NCBI RefSeq assembly: GCF_902141845.1
Contig: NZ_CABFPH010000025.1
Span: 1-62,167, forward strand
Length of the DNA: 62,167 nucleotides
Source of the DNA: Methylobacterium symbioticum
GTDB taxonomy: Bacteria > Pseudomonadota > Alphaproteobacteria > Rhizobiales > Beijerinckiaceae
Direction: 5' to 3'
Of this stretch, positions 16,054 to 27,942 are shown piece by piece; the stretch's first letter is position 1; each line of letters starts with the position of its first letter. Below the pieces are notes generated by a model. It made no database searches. It saw only the letters and a program-made list of their open reading frames with translations, and was not told the DNA's origin. The position numbers and the translations under genes were made by a program.

Positions 16054-17171
16054 ATGGTCCCGTTTCCCGAATTGCTGCAGCAGGGGACCGCGCACGCCTG
16101 GCTGTTCGTGCCGAGCGCGATCCTGCTCGGCGCCCTGCACGGCCTGGAGCCCGGCCACTCCAAGACGATGATGGCCGCCTTCATCATCGCGGTCCGCGGC
16201 ACCGTCCTGCAGGCGGTCCTGCTGGGCTTGGCGGCGACGCTCTCGCACACGGCGGTCGTCTGGGTGATCGCGCTCGGCGGCCAGTACCTGGGGCAGGCGT
16301 GGGGCGGCGAGGCGTCCGAGCCGTACTTCCAGCTCGCCTCGGCCGTCCTCATCGTCGGCATCGCGCTCTGGATGGCGTGGCGCACCTGGCGCGAGCAGCA
16401 CCACGACCACCACCACGACGCCGAGGGCCACGGCATCATGGCCCGCGATGGCGTCTTCCAGCTGGAGGTCATCGAGGACGGCGTGCCGCCGCGCTGGCGC
16501 CTGAGCCGGGTCAAGGGCGTGCTGCCCCCGGCCCAGCGCGTCACCCTTGAGACGGTCCGACCCGACGGTGCCCGCCAGGCATTCTCGTTCGCGAGTGGGG
16601 GCGACTTCCTGGAGAGCATGGAGGAGATCCCGGAGCCGCATGCCTTCAGGGCACGGCTGCACCTCGATGGGTCCGCCGGGGCGGAGATCCACGAGGTCGC
16701 GTTCGAGGAGCACGGCCACGCACACGACCACCTGAACCTGGGCGACGAGGACGACGCACACGCCCGGGCGCACGCCGAGGCCATCCGGCGACGGTTCGGG
16801 GGCCGCACCGTGACCACCGGTCAGATCGTGCTGTTCGGCCTGACGGGCGGCCTGATCCCGTGCCCGGCCGCCATCACGGTGCTGCTGCTCTGCATCCAGC
16901 TCAAGCAGTTCAGCCTCGGCTTCGCGCTCGTCGTGTGCTTCAGCATCGGGCTGGCGCTCACGATGGTGTCGGCCGGAATCCTGGCCGCGCTCAGCGTGAG
17001 GCACGTGGCGAACCGCTGGTCGGGCTTCGACGCCTTCGCCCGGCGGGACCCTACGCCTCCGCGGCTCTGATCGTCCTGGTCGGCCTCTACACGGGCTGGC
17101 TCGGCTGGGAGGGCATCCGGCACGGCCACCAGGAGCCTGCGACGACGATTGCCGTGTGGGCGCCGGCCTGA
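16054..17171 (+). pseudogene. rcnA: RcnA-type nickel/cobalt exporter, frameshifted near its 3' end
   Basis: From the ATG at 16054 the product has RcnA features: H-G-L-E-P-G-H-S-K-T in the first membrane segment, a His-rich cytosolic loop (H-H-D-H-H-H-D and H-G-H-A-H-D-H), and G-G-L-I-P-C-P-A-A-I-T in a later helix. After F-D-A-F-A-R-R near 17045 the frame shifts and stops at 17070. The missing last helix (A-L-I-V-L-V-G-L-Y-T-G-W) continues in another frame to 17171. A small indel explains this. The truncated protein lacks one membrane helix and is probably inactive, unless the indel is a sequencing error. Confidence 0.8.
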
Positions 17172-17186
17172 CGGGCGCCGCGGCCC

Positions 17187-17263
17187 TTGACCTTCCCACC
17201 AGGGGAAGCCCCATCTGCGTAGGACGCCACCGACGGGAGGGCGTCATGGTCCGCTACAGGGTC
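17187..17263 (+). repeat. direct repeat copy 1: CueR-type promoter plus HMA gene 5' end
   Basis: A 77-bp unit from a TTGACC -35 box to codon 6 of a CopZ-like gene. It contains the CueR-type dyad CTTCCC-ACCAG-GGGAAG (17192-17208). It matches the second copy at 17761-17837 at 68 of 77 positions by eye, with identical spacing from promoter to ATG. The duplication carried promoter and gene start together. Confidence 0.8.
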
Positions 17264-17329
17264 GAGAAAATGGGCTGCGGCGGCTGCGCCCGGACCGTCA
17301 TACACGTCGTGACCGATATCCGATTTTGA
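17246..17329 (+). pseudogene. truncated CopZ-like HMA gene
   Basis: The 27-codon frame encodes M-V-R-Y-R-V-E-K-M-G-C-G-G-C-A-R-T-V, a normal HMA start with its M-x-C-x-x-C site. It then diverges to I-H-V-V-T-D-I-R-F and a stop. Two thirds of the HMA fold is absent. The break coincides with the left edge of a less GC-rich insert separating the two promoter copies. Confidence 0.7.
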
Positions 17330-17383
17330 CGAAACCGTTCGATTCGATTCACAATCGGTCGATTGCGATTCTGGCGAAACACC

Positions 17384-17587
17384 ATGGCAAATCCCGACCG
17401 CACCTACTTGGTTTACGCAACGAACACGGACGGCCACGAGGTTTGCGCAGGCGAATACGCGGCCAAGTGCGCAGATCATGCGATCAACCTGGCCAAGGCA
17501 GCCGGGTACGGCGGCACCATGGTCGCGCAGCCCTCGCCGGGTCAGCTCGTTCGCGACCATTACCGGAAGGACAAGGGGCGCGGCTGA
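17384..17587 (+). CDS. small hypothetical protein (67 aa) between the repeat copies
   Basis: The ATG at 17384 opens a 67-residue frame: M-A-N-P-D-R-T-Y-L-V-Y-A-T-N-T-D-G-H-E-V-C, then two helical segments ending with R-D-H-Y-R-K-D-K-G-R-G. The region is visibly less GC-rich than the surroundings and has mixed codon use. A TTG at 17363 would add seven residues. I do not recognise the family. Its location between the two CopZ-like promoter repeats suggests it came with the rearrangement. Confidence 0.5.
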   Translation: MANPDRTYLVYATNTDGHEVCAGEYAAKCADHAINLAKAAGYGGTMVAQPSPGQLVRDHYRKDKGRG

Positions 17588-17760
17588 GACTATCGCTGGA
17601 CCGGTTCGGCCCCGACCTGGCCAGGCGGCGCGACCGCGCTCATGCGACGCCTCAGCGAACTCGGTGGAAAGCCCGGCTTGCGCGGCTTTCTTCGGGTGGC
17701 GCGTCTTTTCGAGGGAAAGCCATCAATTGTGGTTTTCACCTCCTGTCCCGGAAAAGCCTG

Positions 17761-17837
17761 TTGACCTTCCCACTATGGGAAGCCCCATCTGAGCGGGACG
17801 CCACCGAGGGGAGAGCGTCATGGCCCGATACAGGGTC
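17761..17837 (+). repeat. direct repeat copy 2: CueR-type promoter plus HMA gene 5' end
   Basis: The second copy carries TTGACC at 17761-17766 and the dyad CTTCCC-ACTAT-GGGAAG (17766-17782), 59 bp before the ATG as in copy 1. The intact -35 and dyad suggest the promoter could still respond to a CueR-like activator. None of the three MerR proteins in the window is an obvious CueR. Confidence 0.75.
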
Positions 17838-18027
17838 TCGGAACCGGGTTGCGGCTGCGACCAGGCCGTCACGCGCCGTCCTCGGCGTCGAGTCCGGGGC
17901 TCGGGTCAATGCCGACCTGCGGGCCAAACGCGTGACGGGTTCGGGCGCCGGCGGCCTCGCCGACCGCATCGCCCAGGCCATCACGGCCGCCGGCTACCCG
18001 GCCGAGCCGTTGCCCGCGGCACCTTGA
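17820..18027 (+). pseudogene. frameshifted CopZ-like HMA gene
   Basis: The start reads M-A-R-Y-R-V-S-E-P-G-C-G-C-D-Q-A-V-T. One residue of the C-G-G-C metal site is missing and the frame shifts just after. The rest of the domain (A-V-L-G-V-E-S-G-A-R-V, then I-A-Q-A-I-T-A-A-G-Y-P-A-E-P) continues in another frame to a TGA at 18025-18027. Metal site and reading frame are both damaged, so this copy is dead. Confidence 0.75.
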
Positions 18028-18115
18028 AACGCCGCCGCGGCAACCAAACCTGCACGCCGGCATTCACGTCCCTGACGACATAGTCCCGCCACTGGAAACG
18101 GTGTAAGCAGCCCTC

Positions 18116-18592
18116 ATGAGCCCCGACCGGCAAATCGTGCGCCTGATGGCGGCGATGATCCTCGCGATCATCGCCTACGTCGCGCCGTCCGCCGTCCAGG
18201 CCCACGAGGGCCACGCGCACCATGGCCGCCACCAAGCCGCGGCGGCATATGTCCAGGCGGCGCCCTCCATCGCTGAGACCACGGTTTCCGCTGCCCCTTC
18301 GCGCGTCGTAAAGACGTCGGCGAGGCCCCGGACCGCTGTCGATCTTCAGGCGCCGGCCGTCGAGCCGGTGGCCTCGCTGCGAGCGAATGACGCCGGCGGT
18401 AGGTGCTGTCCGGCCGGCTGCAGGGGCTCCTGCTGCGGGACCATGGTCTGTTGCGCGTCGGGCATCATGTCCGGCACGGGGGCCCTGTCACTTCCCGTGG
18501 TCCGCACTGCCAAGCTGATCCCGCACGACGTCGCTGGCCGCCCGGGCGTCGGCCCCGAGGCCCTGCCCAAGCCGCCACGAACCCTCGCGTGA
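18116..18592 (+). CDS. exported Cys-rich, His-containing hypothetical protein
   Basis: The 158-residue protein has a signal peptide (membrane core A-A-M-I-L-A-I-I-A-Y-V-A, cleavage near A-V-Q-A-H), then H-E-G-H-A-H-H-G-R-H. It also has a compact Cys cluster, R-C-C-P-A-G-C-R-G-S-C-C-G-T-M-V-C-C. Both elements can bind copper or other soft metals. It precedes the CusBA pump genes and probably acts in the periplasm as a metal trap. No family is recognised; the assignment to copper is inferred from composition and neighbours. Confidence 0.65.
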   Translation: MSPDRQIVRLMAAMILAIIAYVAPSAVQAHEGHAHHGRHQAAAAYVQAAPSIAETTVSAAPSRVVKTSARPRTAVDLQAPAVEPVASLRANDAGGRCCPAGCRGSCCGTMVCCASGIMSGTGALSLPVVRTAKLIPHDVAGRPGVGPEALPKPPRTLA

Positions 18593-18680
18593 CGTGAGGC
18601 GCGCCTGAGGCGCGCAACGCCCGGACTGCGTCCGCCATCGCGGCGTGCATCCGGACTTCCCGACGCGAGGATACCCATTC

Positions 18681-20413
18681 ATGTCGACCCGTCTTGCCGC
18701 CGCCCCCGGGGCGGTGGCGCTGCTTGCCGCCGTCCTGGCGGGGCCCGCGCTCGCCCACGAGGGCATGACCACGGCGCCGCGCCGCCGCCCGTCACCAAGA
18801 CCATCGCGCCGCGCGGCGAGGCGCTGTCCGACGCCTTCGAGCTCGTCGCCATCCCGCGCGACGGCACCCTGACGCTGTTCCTCGACCGCTTCCGGACGAA
18901 CGAGCCGGTGCCCGGCGCGACCATCGAGGTCGAGACGCCGGAGGGGGCCAAGATCGCCGCGGCCACGCCCGAGGGCGGCTACGCGCTGCCGGTGCCCTGG
19001 CTGGCGAAGCCCGGCCGGCACGAGCTCGTGGCGACCGTCACGGCCGGGGATGCGGTCGACGTGTTGACCGTGGCGGTCACCGTGCCCGATCCCGCCGCGC
19101 AGGCAGCCGCAGCGGCCGCCAAGCCGACGCCGACGCAAGCGGCCTTTGGACGCGCCTCCGAGTTCGCCCACGGCCTCCGGGAGCGCCTGACGGCCAAGGA
19201 CCCGACGCTGGTGGCGGCGGTCGCCGTCGCGTTCCTGCTCGGCATGCTCGTCACCGCGGTCGTTCGCGGGCGCCGAGGCGCCCCCGCCCTGGCGCTGCTC
19301 GCCATCGGCATCACCCTCATCCTCGGCACCGCCGCCTTCGCGCACGGCGACGAGGACCACGGCGAGCCGATGCGGGGGGCCGCCCTGATCGAGGCGCGGG
19401 CCCCCGGCTCGGCTGACCTCGCCCAGCGCCTGCCCGACGGCTCCGTGTTCGTGCCCAAGCCCACGCAACGGCTCCTCGTCCTGCGAACGACCATGACCGA
19501 GCAGGGCAGCTTCCACCGCTCGGTCGAGCTGCCGGGCCGCATCATCCCGGACCCGAACGCCAGCGGCGTGGTGCAGTCCTCGGTCGGTGGCCGGCTCGCG
19601 CCACCGCCCTCCGGCCTCTTCCCACGCCTCGGCACCAAGGTGCGCAGGGGCGACGTGCTCGCGACCGTGACGCCGCCGGTCCAGGCCGTCGACGTCTCCG
19701 ACATGCGCCAGCGGCAGGGCGAGCTCGACCAGCAGGTCGCCATCGTCGAGCGCCGGGTCGAGCGCTATAAAAAACTCGCCACCACCGGCGCCGTGGCCCA
19801 GACCCAGCTCGACGACGCGGTCGCGGAGCTGAACGGCCTGCACGACCGCCGCGCCGCCCTCGACAAGATCCGGCAGCAGCCCGAAACCTTGGTGGCGCCC
19901 GTCGACGGCGTGGTGGCGCAGGCCGCGGCCGTGGCCGGGCAGATGGCCGCGCCCGGCGCGATGGTGTTCCAGATCGTCGACCCGAACCGCCTCTGGGTCG
20001 AGGCCCTCAGCTTCGACGCGCTGACCGCGGCGCAGAACGCCACCGCCCGGCTCGCGGATGGCCGGACCCTCAAGCTCGCCTACCAGGGCACGGGGCTCGC
20101 CGACCGCAACCAGGCTATCCCGGTGCAGTTCGCGGTCCTCGGCGACGCCGCCGGCCTGCGCGTCGGGCAGTTCGTCACGGTGCTGGCCGGGACCGAGACC
20201 GAGCAGGCCGGCCTGGCGCTGCCGCGCTCGGCCGTGGTGCGCACCGGCAACGGGCAGGACGTCGTCTACGAGCACACCACCGCCGAGCGCTTCGAGGCGC
20301 GGCCCGTGCGGGTCGAGCCGCTCGACGGCGCCCGCCTGCTGGTGGCCGAGGGGATCGGACCCGGCAAGCGGGTGGTGACCCAGGGCGCCGAGCTCCTCGA
20401 CCAGGTCCGCTGA
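18681..20413 (+). pseudogene. RND efflux periplasmic adaptor (CusB/CzcB-like), single-base frameshift at the 5' end
   Basis: The ATG at 18681 begins a signal peptide (L-L-A-A-V-L-A-G-P-A-L-A-H-E-G). At 18764 one C appears missing, changing the expected G-H-D-H-G into a short dead frame. The rest (T-K-T-I-A-P-R-G-E-A-L-S-D-A-F-E onward) continues in another frame to 20413. The body has two hydrophobic segments, then a His/Asp motif H-G-D-E-D-H-G. The adaptor core follows: lipoyl-like [11 protein letters not shown], hairpin and beta-barrel. Intact length would be about 577 residues. The adaptor bridges CusA-like pump and outer-membrane channel. Internal start codons could give a shortened protein. 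Confidence 0.75.
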
Positions 20414-20424
20414 GGAGGCCGGCC

Positions 20425-23400
20425 ATGTTCACCGTCCTCGTCAGCCAGTCGGTCCGCAACCGCCTGCTCGTCCTCGCGCTCGCCGCGGTGCTGGTGCTGT
20501 ACGGCGCCTTCACCGCCACCAAGCTGCCGGTCGACGTCTTCCCGGACCTCAACAAGCCCACCGTCACCGTCATGACCGAGGCGGAAGGGTACGCGCCTCA
20601 GGAGGTCGAGCAGCTCGTCACCTATCCCATCGAGACCCGGATGAACGGGTTGCCGGGTGTCACCCGCGTGCGCTCGGTCTCGGGGGTCGGGCTCTCGATC
20701 ACCTACGTCGAGTTCGACTGGGGCACCGACATCTACCGCAATCGCCAGCAGGTTGCCGAGCGGCTGTCGCTGGTGCAGGACCAGCTGCCCCGCGGCGTGA
20801 CCCCGGTCATGGGGCCGATCTCGTCCATCATGGGCCAGATCCTGCTGGTGGCGGTGACGGGCGAGACCGCGACCCCGATGCAGGTGCGCGAGGTCGCCGA
20901 CTTCACCATCCGGCCCCGGCTGCTGACCATCCCGGGCGTGGCGCAGGTCATCCCCATCGGGGGCGAGGTGCGCCAGTTCCGGGTCAGCCCAAACCCGGCG
21001 GCGATGCGCGCGCTCGGGGTGACGAACGCCCAGCTGGAGACGGCGCTCGCGCAGTTCGGCACCAACGCCGGCGGCGGCTTCACCGACCAGAACGCCCGCG
21101 AGTACCTGATCCGGAACATCGGCCGGACCATGAGCCTCGACGACCTGCGCAACCTCGTGGTCGCCACGGTCGCCGACGCCCCGGTCTACCTGCGCCAACT
21201 CGCCGAGGTGTCCTTCGCCGCGAAGGTGAAGCGGGGCGATGCCGGCTACATGGCCAAGCCCGCGGTCATCGTCTCGGTCGAGAAGCAGCCCGACGTCGAC
21301 ACGGTGCGGCTGACCCGCAGCATCGAGACCGCCCTGAAGGAACTCAACCCGACCCTGCCCGGCGGCATCAAGGCCGACCAGGTCTTGTTCCGGCAGGCCG
21401 ACTTCATCGAGACTTCGATCCGCAACGTCGAGCGCGTCCTCGTCGAGGCCGTGCTGGTGGTGGCCCTGGTGCTGTTCGCCTTCCTCTTGAACGTGCGCAC
21501 CACCGCGATCTCGCTGCTGGCCATCCCGGTTTCGGTGCTGACGACCGCTCTGGTGTTCCACCTGTTCGGCCTGTCCATCAACACGATGACGCTCGGGGGG
21601 CTCGCCATCGCCATCGGCGAGCTCGTCGACGACGCCGTCGTGGACGTCGAGAACATCTACCGACGGCTCGGCGAGAATCGGAAGGCGGGCAACCCTAGGA
21701 GCACCTTCGAGGTGGTGGTCTCGGCCTCGAACGAGGTCCGCTCCGGCATCGTCTACGCGACGCTGATCATCATCCTGGTCTTCGTGCCGCTGTTCGCGCT
21801 CTCAGGCATCGAGGGCCGGCTCTTCGCGCCCCTGGGGCAGGCCTACATCATCTCCATCCTGGCGAGCCTGCTCACCTCCATCACCCTGACGCCCGTGCTG
21901 GCGTCCTGGCTGCTGCCGGGGCTCCGGAACCTGGAGGAGCACGACAGCCGCTTGCTGAAGCTGCTCAAGCGCGGCAACGCCGCCCTGCTGCGGGTGGCTT
22001 TCCGGCATAAGGGCCTGCTGGTCGGCACCGTCGCGGCCGCGGTGGCCGCCGCCGGCATCGCCGCCTGGAACTTGCCGCGCGCCTTCCTGCCGCCGTTCAA
22101 CGAGGGCTCGTTCACGGTCAGCATGACCTTCAACCCGGGCATCTCGCTCGCCGAGAGCAACCGGGTCGGGCTGATCGCGGAAAAACTGCTCCTGGAGATT
22201 CCGGGCGTGAAGGCGGTCGGCCGCCGGACCGGCCGGGCCGAGCTCGACGAACACGCCGAGGGGGTGCATTCCTCCGAGATCGACGTCGCCCTGGACGATG
22301 GGCTGAAGCGTCCGAAGCAGGCGCTCGTCGCCGACATCCGCGGGCGCCTCGGTGCCCTGCCGGTGGCGGTCAACGTCGGCCAGCCGATCTCGCACCGGCT
22401 CGACCACATGCTCTCGGGCGTCCGCGCTGAGATCGCGCTCAAGGTGTTCGGCGACGACCTCGACGCCCTGCGCCGGGTGGCGAACGGCCTGAGGGACCGC
22501 CTCGCCAAGATCCCGGGGCTCGCCGACCTGCAGGTCGAGCGGCAGGTCCGCATCCCGCAGCTGGAGGTGCGCGTCGACTACACCCGGGCGGCCCTCTACG
22601 GGGTCCAGCCCGCCGCGGTCGTCGAGCAGATCAGCCGCCTCTCGAACGGGCGGGTGGTCTCGACGGTCGTCGACGGCGTGCGCCGCTTCGACGTGGTGCT
22701 GCGCCTGTCGGAGAACCGGCGGACGACGGCTGGCCTCGGTGACCTGCTGCTGGAGACGCCCTCGGGCTGGGTGCCGGCGCGCCAGGTCGCGGACATCCGC
22801 GAGACGGACGGGCCGAACCAGATCCTGCGCGAGAACGCCCGCCGCCGCATCGTGGTCCAGGCCAACACCACGGCCGAGAGCGACATGGCCACGATCGTGG
22901 CGGCGATCCGCGAGGCGGTGGCCCAGGAGCCGATGCCGCCCGGCTTCTTCACCAGCCTGGAGGGCACCTTCCAGGCGCAGGAGGAGGCGAGCCGGACCAT
23001 CGCGGCGCTCTCCGGCCTGTCCTTGGCGCTGGTCTTCGCCATCCTCTACAGCCGCTACCGCTCGGCCGCGCTGGCGCTCATCATCATGGGCAACGTGCCG
23101 CTCGCCCTGATCGGCTCGGTGGCGGCCCTGTGGCTGGTCGGGCAGCCGCTCTCGGTCGCGTCGATGATCGGCTTCATCACGCTGACCGGCATCGCGGCCC
23201 GCAACGGCATCCTCAAGATCAGCCACTACCTGAACCTGTCGCTGCACGAGGGCGTGCCGTTCGGGCCCGAACTCGTCGTGCGCGGCAGTCTGGAACGGCT
23301 GACCCCGGTGCTGATGACGGCGCTCTCGGCCGGCGTGGCGCTGTTGCCGCTGCTCTACGACGCGGCGAGCCCGGGCAAGGAGATCCTGCACCCGGTCGCG

Positions 23401-23574
23401 GTGACGATCTTCGGCGGCCTGATCAGCGCGACGTTGCTCGACACCTTCCTGACCCCCGTCCTGTTCCTGCGCTTCGGCCGCAGGCCGCTTGAGCGGCTGC
23501 GTGCGCTGCACGCCGAGGCGCCGGCCTACCCATCCCCGGACGGCGCGCCCCCGCGGCCGGCCGAGGCCTACTGA
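20425..23574 (+). CDS. heavy-metal RND efflux pump (CusA/CzcA family)
   Basis: The 1049-residue protein has the RND layout: TM1 followed by V-D-V-F-P-D-L, a large periplasmic domain, TM2-6, a second periplasmic domain and TM8-12. The TM4 proton-relay motif is [15 protein letters not shown]. This departs from the D-F-G-x-x-x-D-G-A of Zn/Co pumps and is closer to the A-x-G type of copper/silver (HME4) or HME5 pumps. It exports metal from periplasm or cytoplasm to outside with the adaptor. It follows the adaptor gene by 11 bp. No outer-membrane factor gene was found in the window. Confidence 0.92.
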   Translation: MFTVLVSQSVRNRLLVLALAAVLVLYGAFTATKLPVDVFPDLNKPTVTVMTEAEGYAPQEVEQLVTYPIETRMNGLPGVTRVRSVSGVGLSITYVEFDWGTDIYRNRQQVAERLSLVQDQLPRGVTPVMGPISSIMGQILLVAVTGETATPMQVREVADFTIRPRLLTIPGVAQVIPIGGEVRQFRVSPNPAAMRALGVTNAQLETALAQFGTNAGGGFTDQNAREYLIRNIGRTMSLDDLRNLVVATVADAPVYLRQLAEVSFAAKVKRGDAGYMAKPAVIVSVEKQPDVDTVRLTRSIETALKELNPTLPGGIKADQVLFRQADFIETSIRNVERVLVEAVLVVALVLFAFLLNVRTTAISLLAIPVSVLTTALVFHLFGLSINTMTLGGLAIAIGELVDDAVVDVENIYRRLGENRKAGNPRSTFEVVVSASNEVRSGIVYATLIIILVFVPLFALSGIEGRLFAPLGQAYIISILASLLTSITLTPVLASWLLPGLRNLEEHDSRLLKLLKRGNAALLRVAFRHKGLLVGTVAAAVAAAGIAAWNLPRAFLPPFNEGSFTVSMTFNPGISLAESNRVGLIAEKLLLEIPGVKAVGRRTGRAELDEHAEGVHSSEIDVALDDGLKRPKQALVADIRGRLGALPVAVNVGQPISHRLDHMLSGVRAEIALKVFGDDLDALRRVANGLRDRLAKIPGLADLQVERQVRIPQLEVRVDYTRAALYGVQPAAVVEQISRLSNGRVVSTVVDGVRRFDVVLRLSENRRTTAGLGDLLLETPSGWVPARQVADIRETDGPNQILRENARRRIVVQANTTAESDMATIVAAIREAVAQEPMPPGFFTSLEGTFQAQEEASRTIAALSGLSLALVFAILYSRYRSAALALIIMGNVPLALIGSVAALWLVGQPLSVASMIGFITLTGIAARNGILKISHYLNLSLHEGVPFGPELVVRGSLERLTPVLMTALSAGVALLPLLYDAASPGKEILHPVAVTIFGGLISATLLDTFLTPVLFLRFGRRPLERLRALHAEAPAYPSPDGAPPRPAEAY

Positions 23575-23596
23575 CCCCGCAACCGAGGAGTTCCCC

Positions 23597-23962
23597 ATGA
23601 TCCTTTCGAGAGTGACCCTGGCCGCCGGCCTGCTCGCCGCGACCGCCGCCTACGCCCACGAGACCACCGGCCAGCACGGCGGCCGGGTGGCGGACGCGGG
23701 CAAGTTCCACGTCGAGCTCGTCACCAAAGGCGAGACCGTCGACGTGTTCCTGTTGGACGAGGGCCAGAAGCCGGTCCCGACCTCCGGCTTCAAGGGCACG
23801 GCCATCCTCGTCGTCGGCGGCAAGCCGACCCGCGTCCCCCTGGAGCCCGCCGACGGCAACCGCCTGTCCGGCAGGGCCGCGGTCGCCCTCGGCGAAAGCC
23901 CCAAGGGGGCCGTGCAACTCACTGGTCCCGACGGCGCGACCGCCAGCGGCAAGTTCAACTGA
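23597..23962 (+). CDS. exported hypothetical protein of the efflux cluster
   Basis: The 121-residue protein has a signal peptide (L-A-A-G-L-L-A-A-T-A-A-Y-A-H-E). It continues as a beta-rich domain with H-G-G-R-V-A-D, F-H-V-E-L-V and V-F-L-L-D-E-G, resembling small periplasmic proteins encoded after CzcA-type pumps. It may bind metal through the N-terminal His/Glu residues. No catalytic motif is seen. It starts 22 bp after the pump gene and has a GAGGAG ribosome site. Confidence 0.75.
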   Translation: MILSRVTLAAGLLAATAAYAHETTGQHGGRVADAGKFHVELVTKGETVDVFLLDEGQKPVPTSGFKGTAILVVGGKPTRVPLEPADGNRLSGRAAVALGESPKGAVQLTGPDGATASGKFN

Positions 23963-23987
23963 CCCCTCGCACCAGGAAGCCTCCTCG

Positions 23988-24386
23988 ATGAAGACCCTGA
24001 CCTCGACCCTCGCCGCCGGAGCCCTGGCCCTCGGCCTCTCGGGCATCGCCTTAGCGCACGAGGCCCACGACCATGCCAGCCATGGCGGTCACGACCACGC
24101 CGCCATGGCTGCCGCGGACAAAGCGGACACGCCGGCCACGAAGGCGTTCCGGGACGTCGATGCCGAGATGCACCGGAACATGGACATCCGCTACTCGAAC
24201 GACGTCGACGTCGATTTCGTGCGCGGCATGATTCCCCACCACAAGGGCGCCGTCGGGATGGCCAAGGTCGCCCTCCAGCATTCCAAGGACCCCGAGATCC
24301 GGAAGCTGGCTGAGGAGATCATCAAGGCTCAGGACGTTGAGATCGCCCAGATGGAGGCCTTCCTCAGGAAGCGCGGCACCAACTGA
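23988..24386 (+). CDS. DUF305 protein, exported, His-rich
   Basis: The 132-residue protein has a signal peptide ending near I-A-L-A-H-E. A His-rich stretch (H-D-H-A-S-H-G-G-H-D-H) follows, then the DUF305 ferritin-like helical domain with F-V-R-G-M-I-P-H-H-K-G-A-V-G-M-A. The paired His and Met residues are typical of copper-associated DUF305 proteins. It is the last gene of the adaptor-pump unit. A periplasmic copper-binding role is inferred. Confidence 0.82.
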   Translation: MKTLTSTLAAGALALGLSGIALAHEAHDHASHGGHDHAAMAAADKADTPATKAFRDVDAEMHRNMDIRYSNDVDVDFVRGMIPHHKGAVGMAKVALQHSKDPEIRKLAEEIIKAQDVEIAQMEAFLRKRGTN

Positions 24387-24493
24387 GCGGTCGCGTCCGC
24401 GCGCAGGCGGCCCTCCCGAATACGTGATGCTTCAGAGTATTTATTTCAGAACGCATCTGTATCCCGTGAGTTCTATATTAGGGTAATGACGGT

Positions 24494-24517
24494 CTGACTT
24501 ATCTGATACTGAGTCAG
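24494..24517. promoter_or_regulatory. inverted repeat upstream of the copper-storage gene
   Basis: CTGACT (24494-24499) and AGTCAG (24512-24517) form a 6-bp inverted repeat around an AT-rich 12-bp centre, in the unusually AT-rich gap between the DUF305 gene and csp. It could be an operator or part of the csp promoter. No named regulator matches it. Confidence 0.35.
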
Positions 24518-24565
24518 CATTCCAGTCGTGCCGCAAACCTTGCGATGGATAGACGGAGAACCTGA

Positions 24566-24898
24566 ATGCACCAGATGTCGAGCGAGATGCAGTCCTGCAT
24601 CGACGAGTGCCTACGCTGCTACCAGACCTGCCTCAGCATGGCCTCGAACCACTGCCTCCCGGCCGGCGGCAAGCACGTCGAGCCCGAACACTTCCGGCTG
24701 ATGCTCGCCTGCGCCGAAATCTGCCGGACCTCGGCGCACTTCATGCTGTTGGGGACCGCACACCACAAGCATACCTGCGCCGAGTGCGCCGACGTCTGCG
24801 AGGACTGCGCCCGCAGCTGCGAGCAGGTCGGCGACATGCAGCAATGCGTCGAGCAGTGCCGCCGCTGCGCCGAGAGCTGCCGGAAGATGGCCGCCTGA
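24566..24898 (+). CDS. cytosolic copper storage protein (Csp3-like four-helix bundle)
   Basis: The 110-residue protein has 16 cysteines placed along predicted helices: C11, C15, C18, C22, C30, C49, C53, C71, C74, C78, C81, C85, C94, C98, C101, C105. The C-x-x-x-C and C-x-x-C spacing lines the core of a four-helix bundle, as in Csp proteins that store many Cu(I) ions per monomer. There is no Tat or Sec signal, so it is the cytosolic Csp3 type. It lies between two DUF305 genes and upstream of CopA. Confidence 0.88.
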   Translation: MHQMSSEMQSCIDECLRCYQTCLSMASNHCLPAGGKHVEPEHFRLMLACAEICRTSAHFMLLGTAHHKHTCAECADVCEDCARSCEQVGDMQQCVEQCRRCAESCRKMAA

Positions 24899-24953
24899 TG
24901 GATCCGGGGCGGCCGACCGGGCCGCTCCTCACCCCCAACGAGAGAAGGCAATC

Positions 24954-25433
24954 ATGCTTGTTCGTACCCTGATTCTCGCCGCGGCCCTGGCGCTCCCGGG
25001 CGCCGGGATGGCTCTCGCGGCCGACCACGACCATGGCTCGATGCAGTCCGCCGTGAAGCTGCCGGAGGCCTGCAAGGCGGCCACCGCCGGCAAGGACGCC
25101 ATGATGAAGGACATGCAGGGGCACATGTCCCAGGCCATGCAGGGCATGGGCGGCCAGATGACCGAGACCCAGAAGGGTCTCCAGCAGGCCATGATGTCGA
25201 TGAACGGCCCGATGATGCAGGGGATGATGGCGGGCGACCCCGACGTCGCCTGGATCTGCGCGATGATCCCGCACCACCAAGGCGCCATCGACATGGCCCG
25301 CGCCGGGCTGAAGGGCGCCGACAACGCCGAGAGCAAGCGCCTCGCCGAAAAGACAATCGAGGAGCAGGAGAAGAGCATCAAGGAGCTCGTCGCCTGGCTC
25401 GACAAGAACGCCAAGACGGAAGGCAACCAGTAA
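24954..25433 (+). CDS. DUF305 protein, Met-rich, exported
   Basis: The 159-residue protein has a signal peptide ending A-L-A-A-D-H. A Met-rich stretch follows ([24 protein letters not shown]), then the DUF305 core with [15 protein letters not shown]. Methionine arrays bind Cu(I)/Ag(I) in the periplasm. It is a diverged relative of the DUF305 protein at 24.0-24.4 kb, which is His-rich, so the pair may cover different redox states or metals. Confidence 0.83.
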   Translation: MLVRTLILAAALALPGAGMALAADHDHGSMQSAVKLPEACKAATAGKDAMMKDMQGHMSQAMQGMGGQMTETQKGLQQAMMSMNGPMMQGMMAGDPDVAWICAMIPHHQGAIDMARAGLKGADNAESKRLAEKTIEEQEKSIKELVAWLDKNAKTEGNQ

Positions 25434-25500
25434 GCCGCCGGCTGTCGTCGGGTCGCTTGCGGCCCGGCGGCGCCCGCTCGGCCATGCGGAAGGAGCGGTC

Positions 25501-27921
<2,421 letters not shown>

Positions 27922-27942
27922 AGCGTCCCACCTCGGAGCCCC

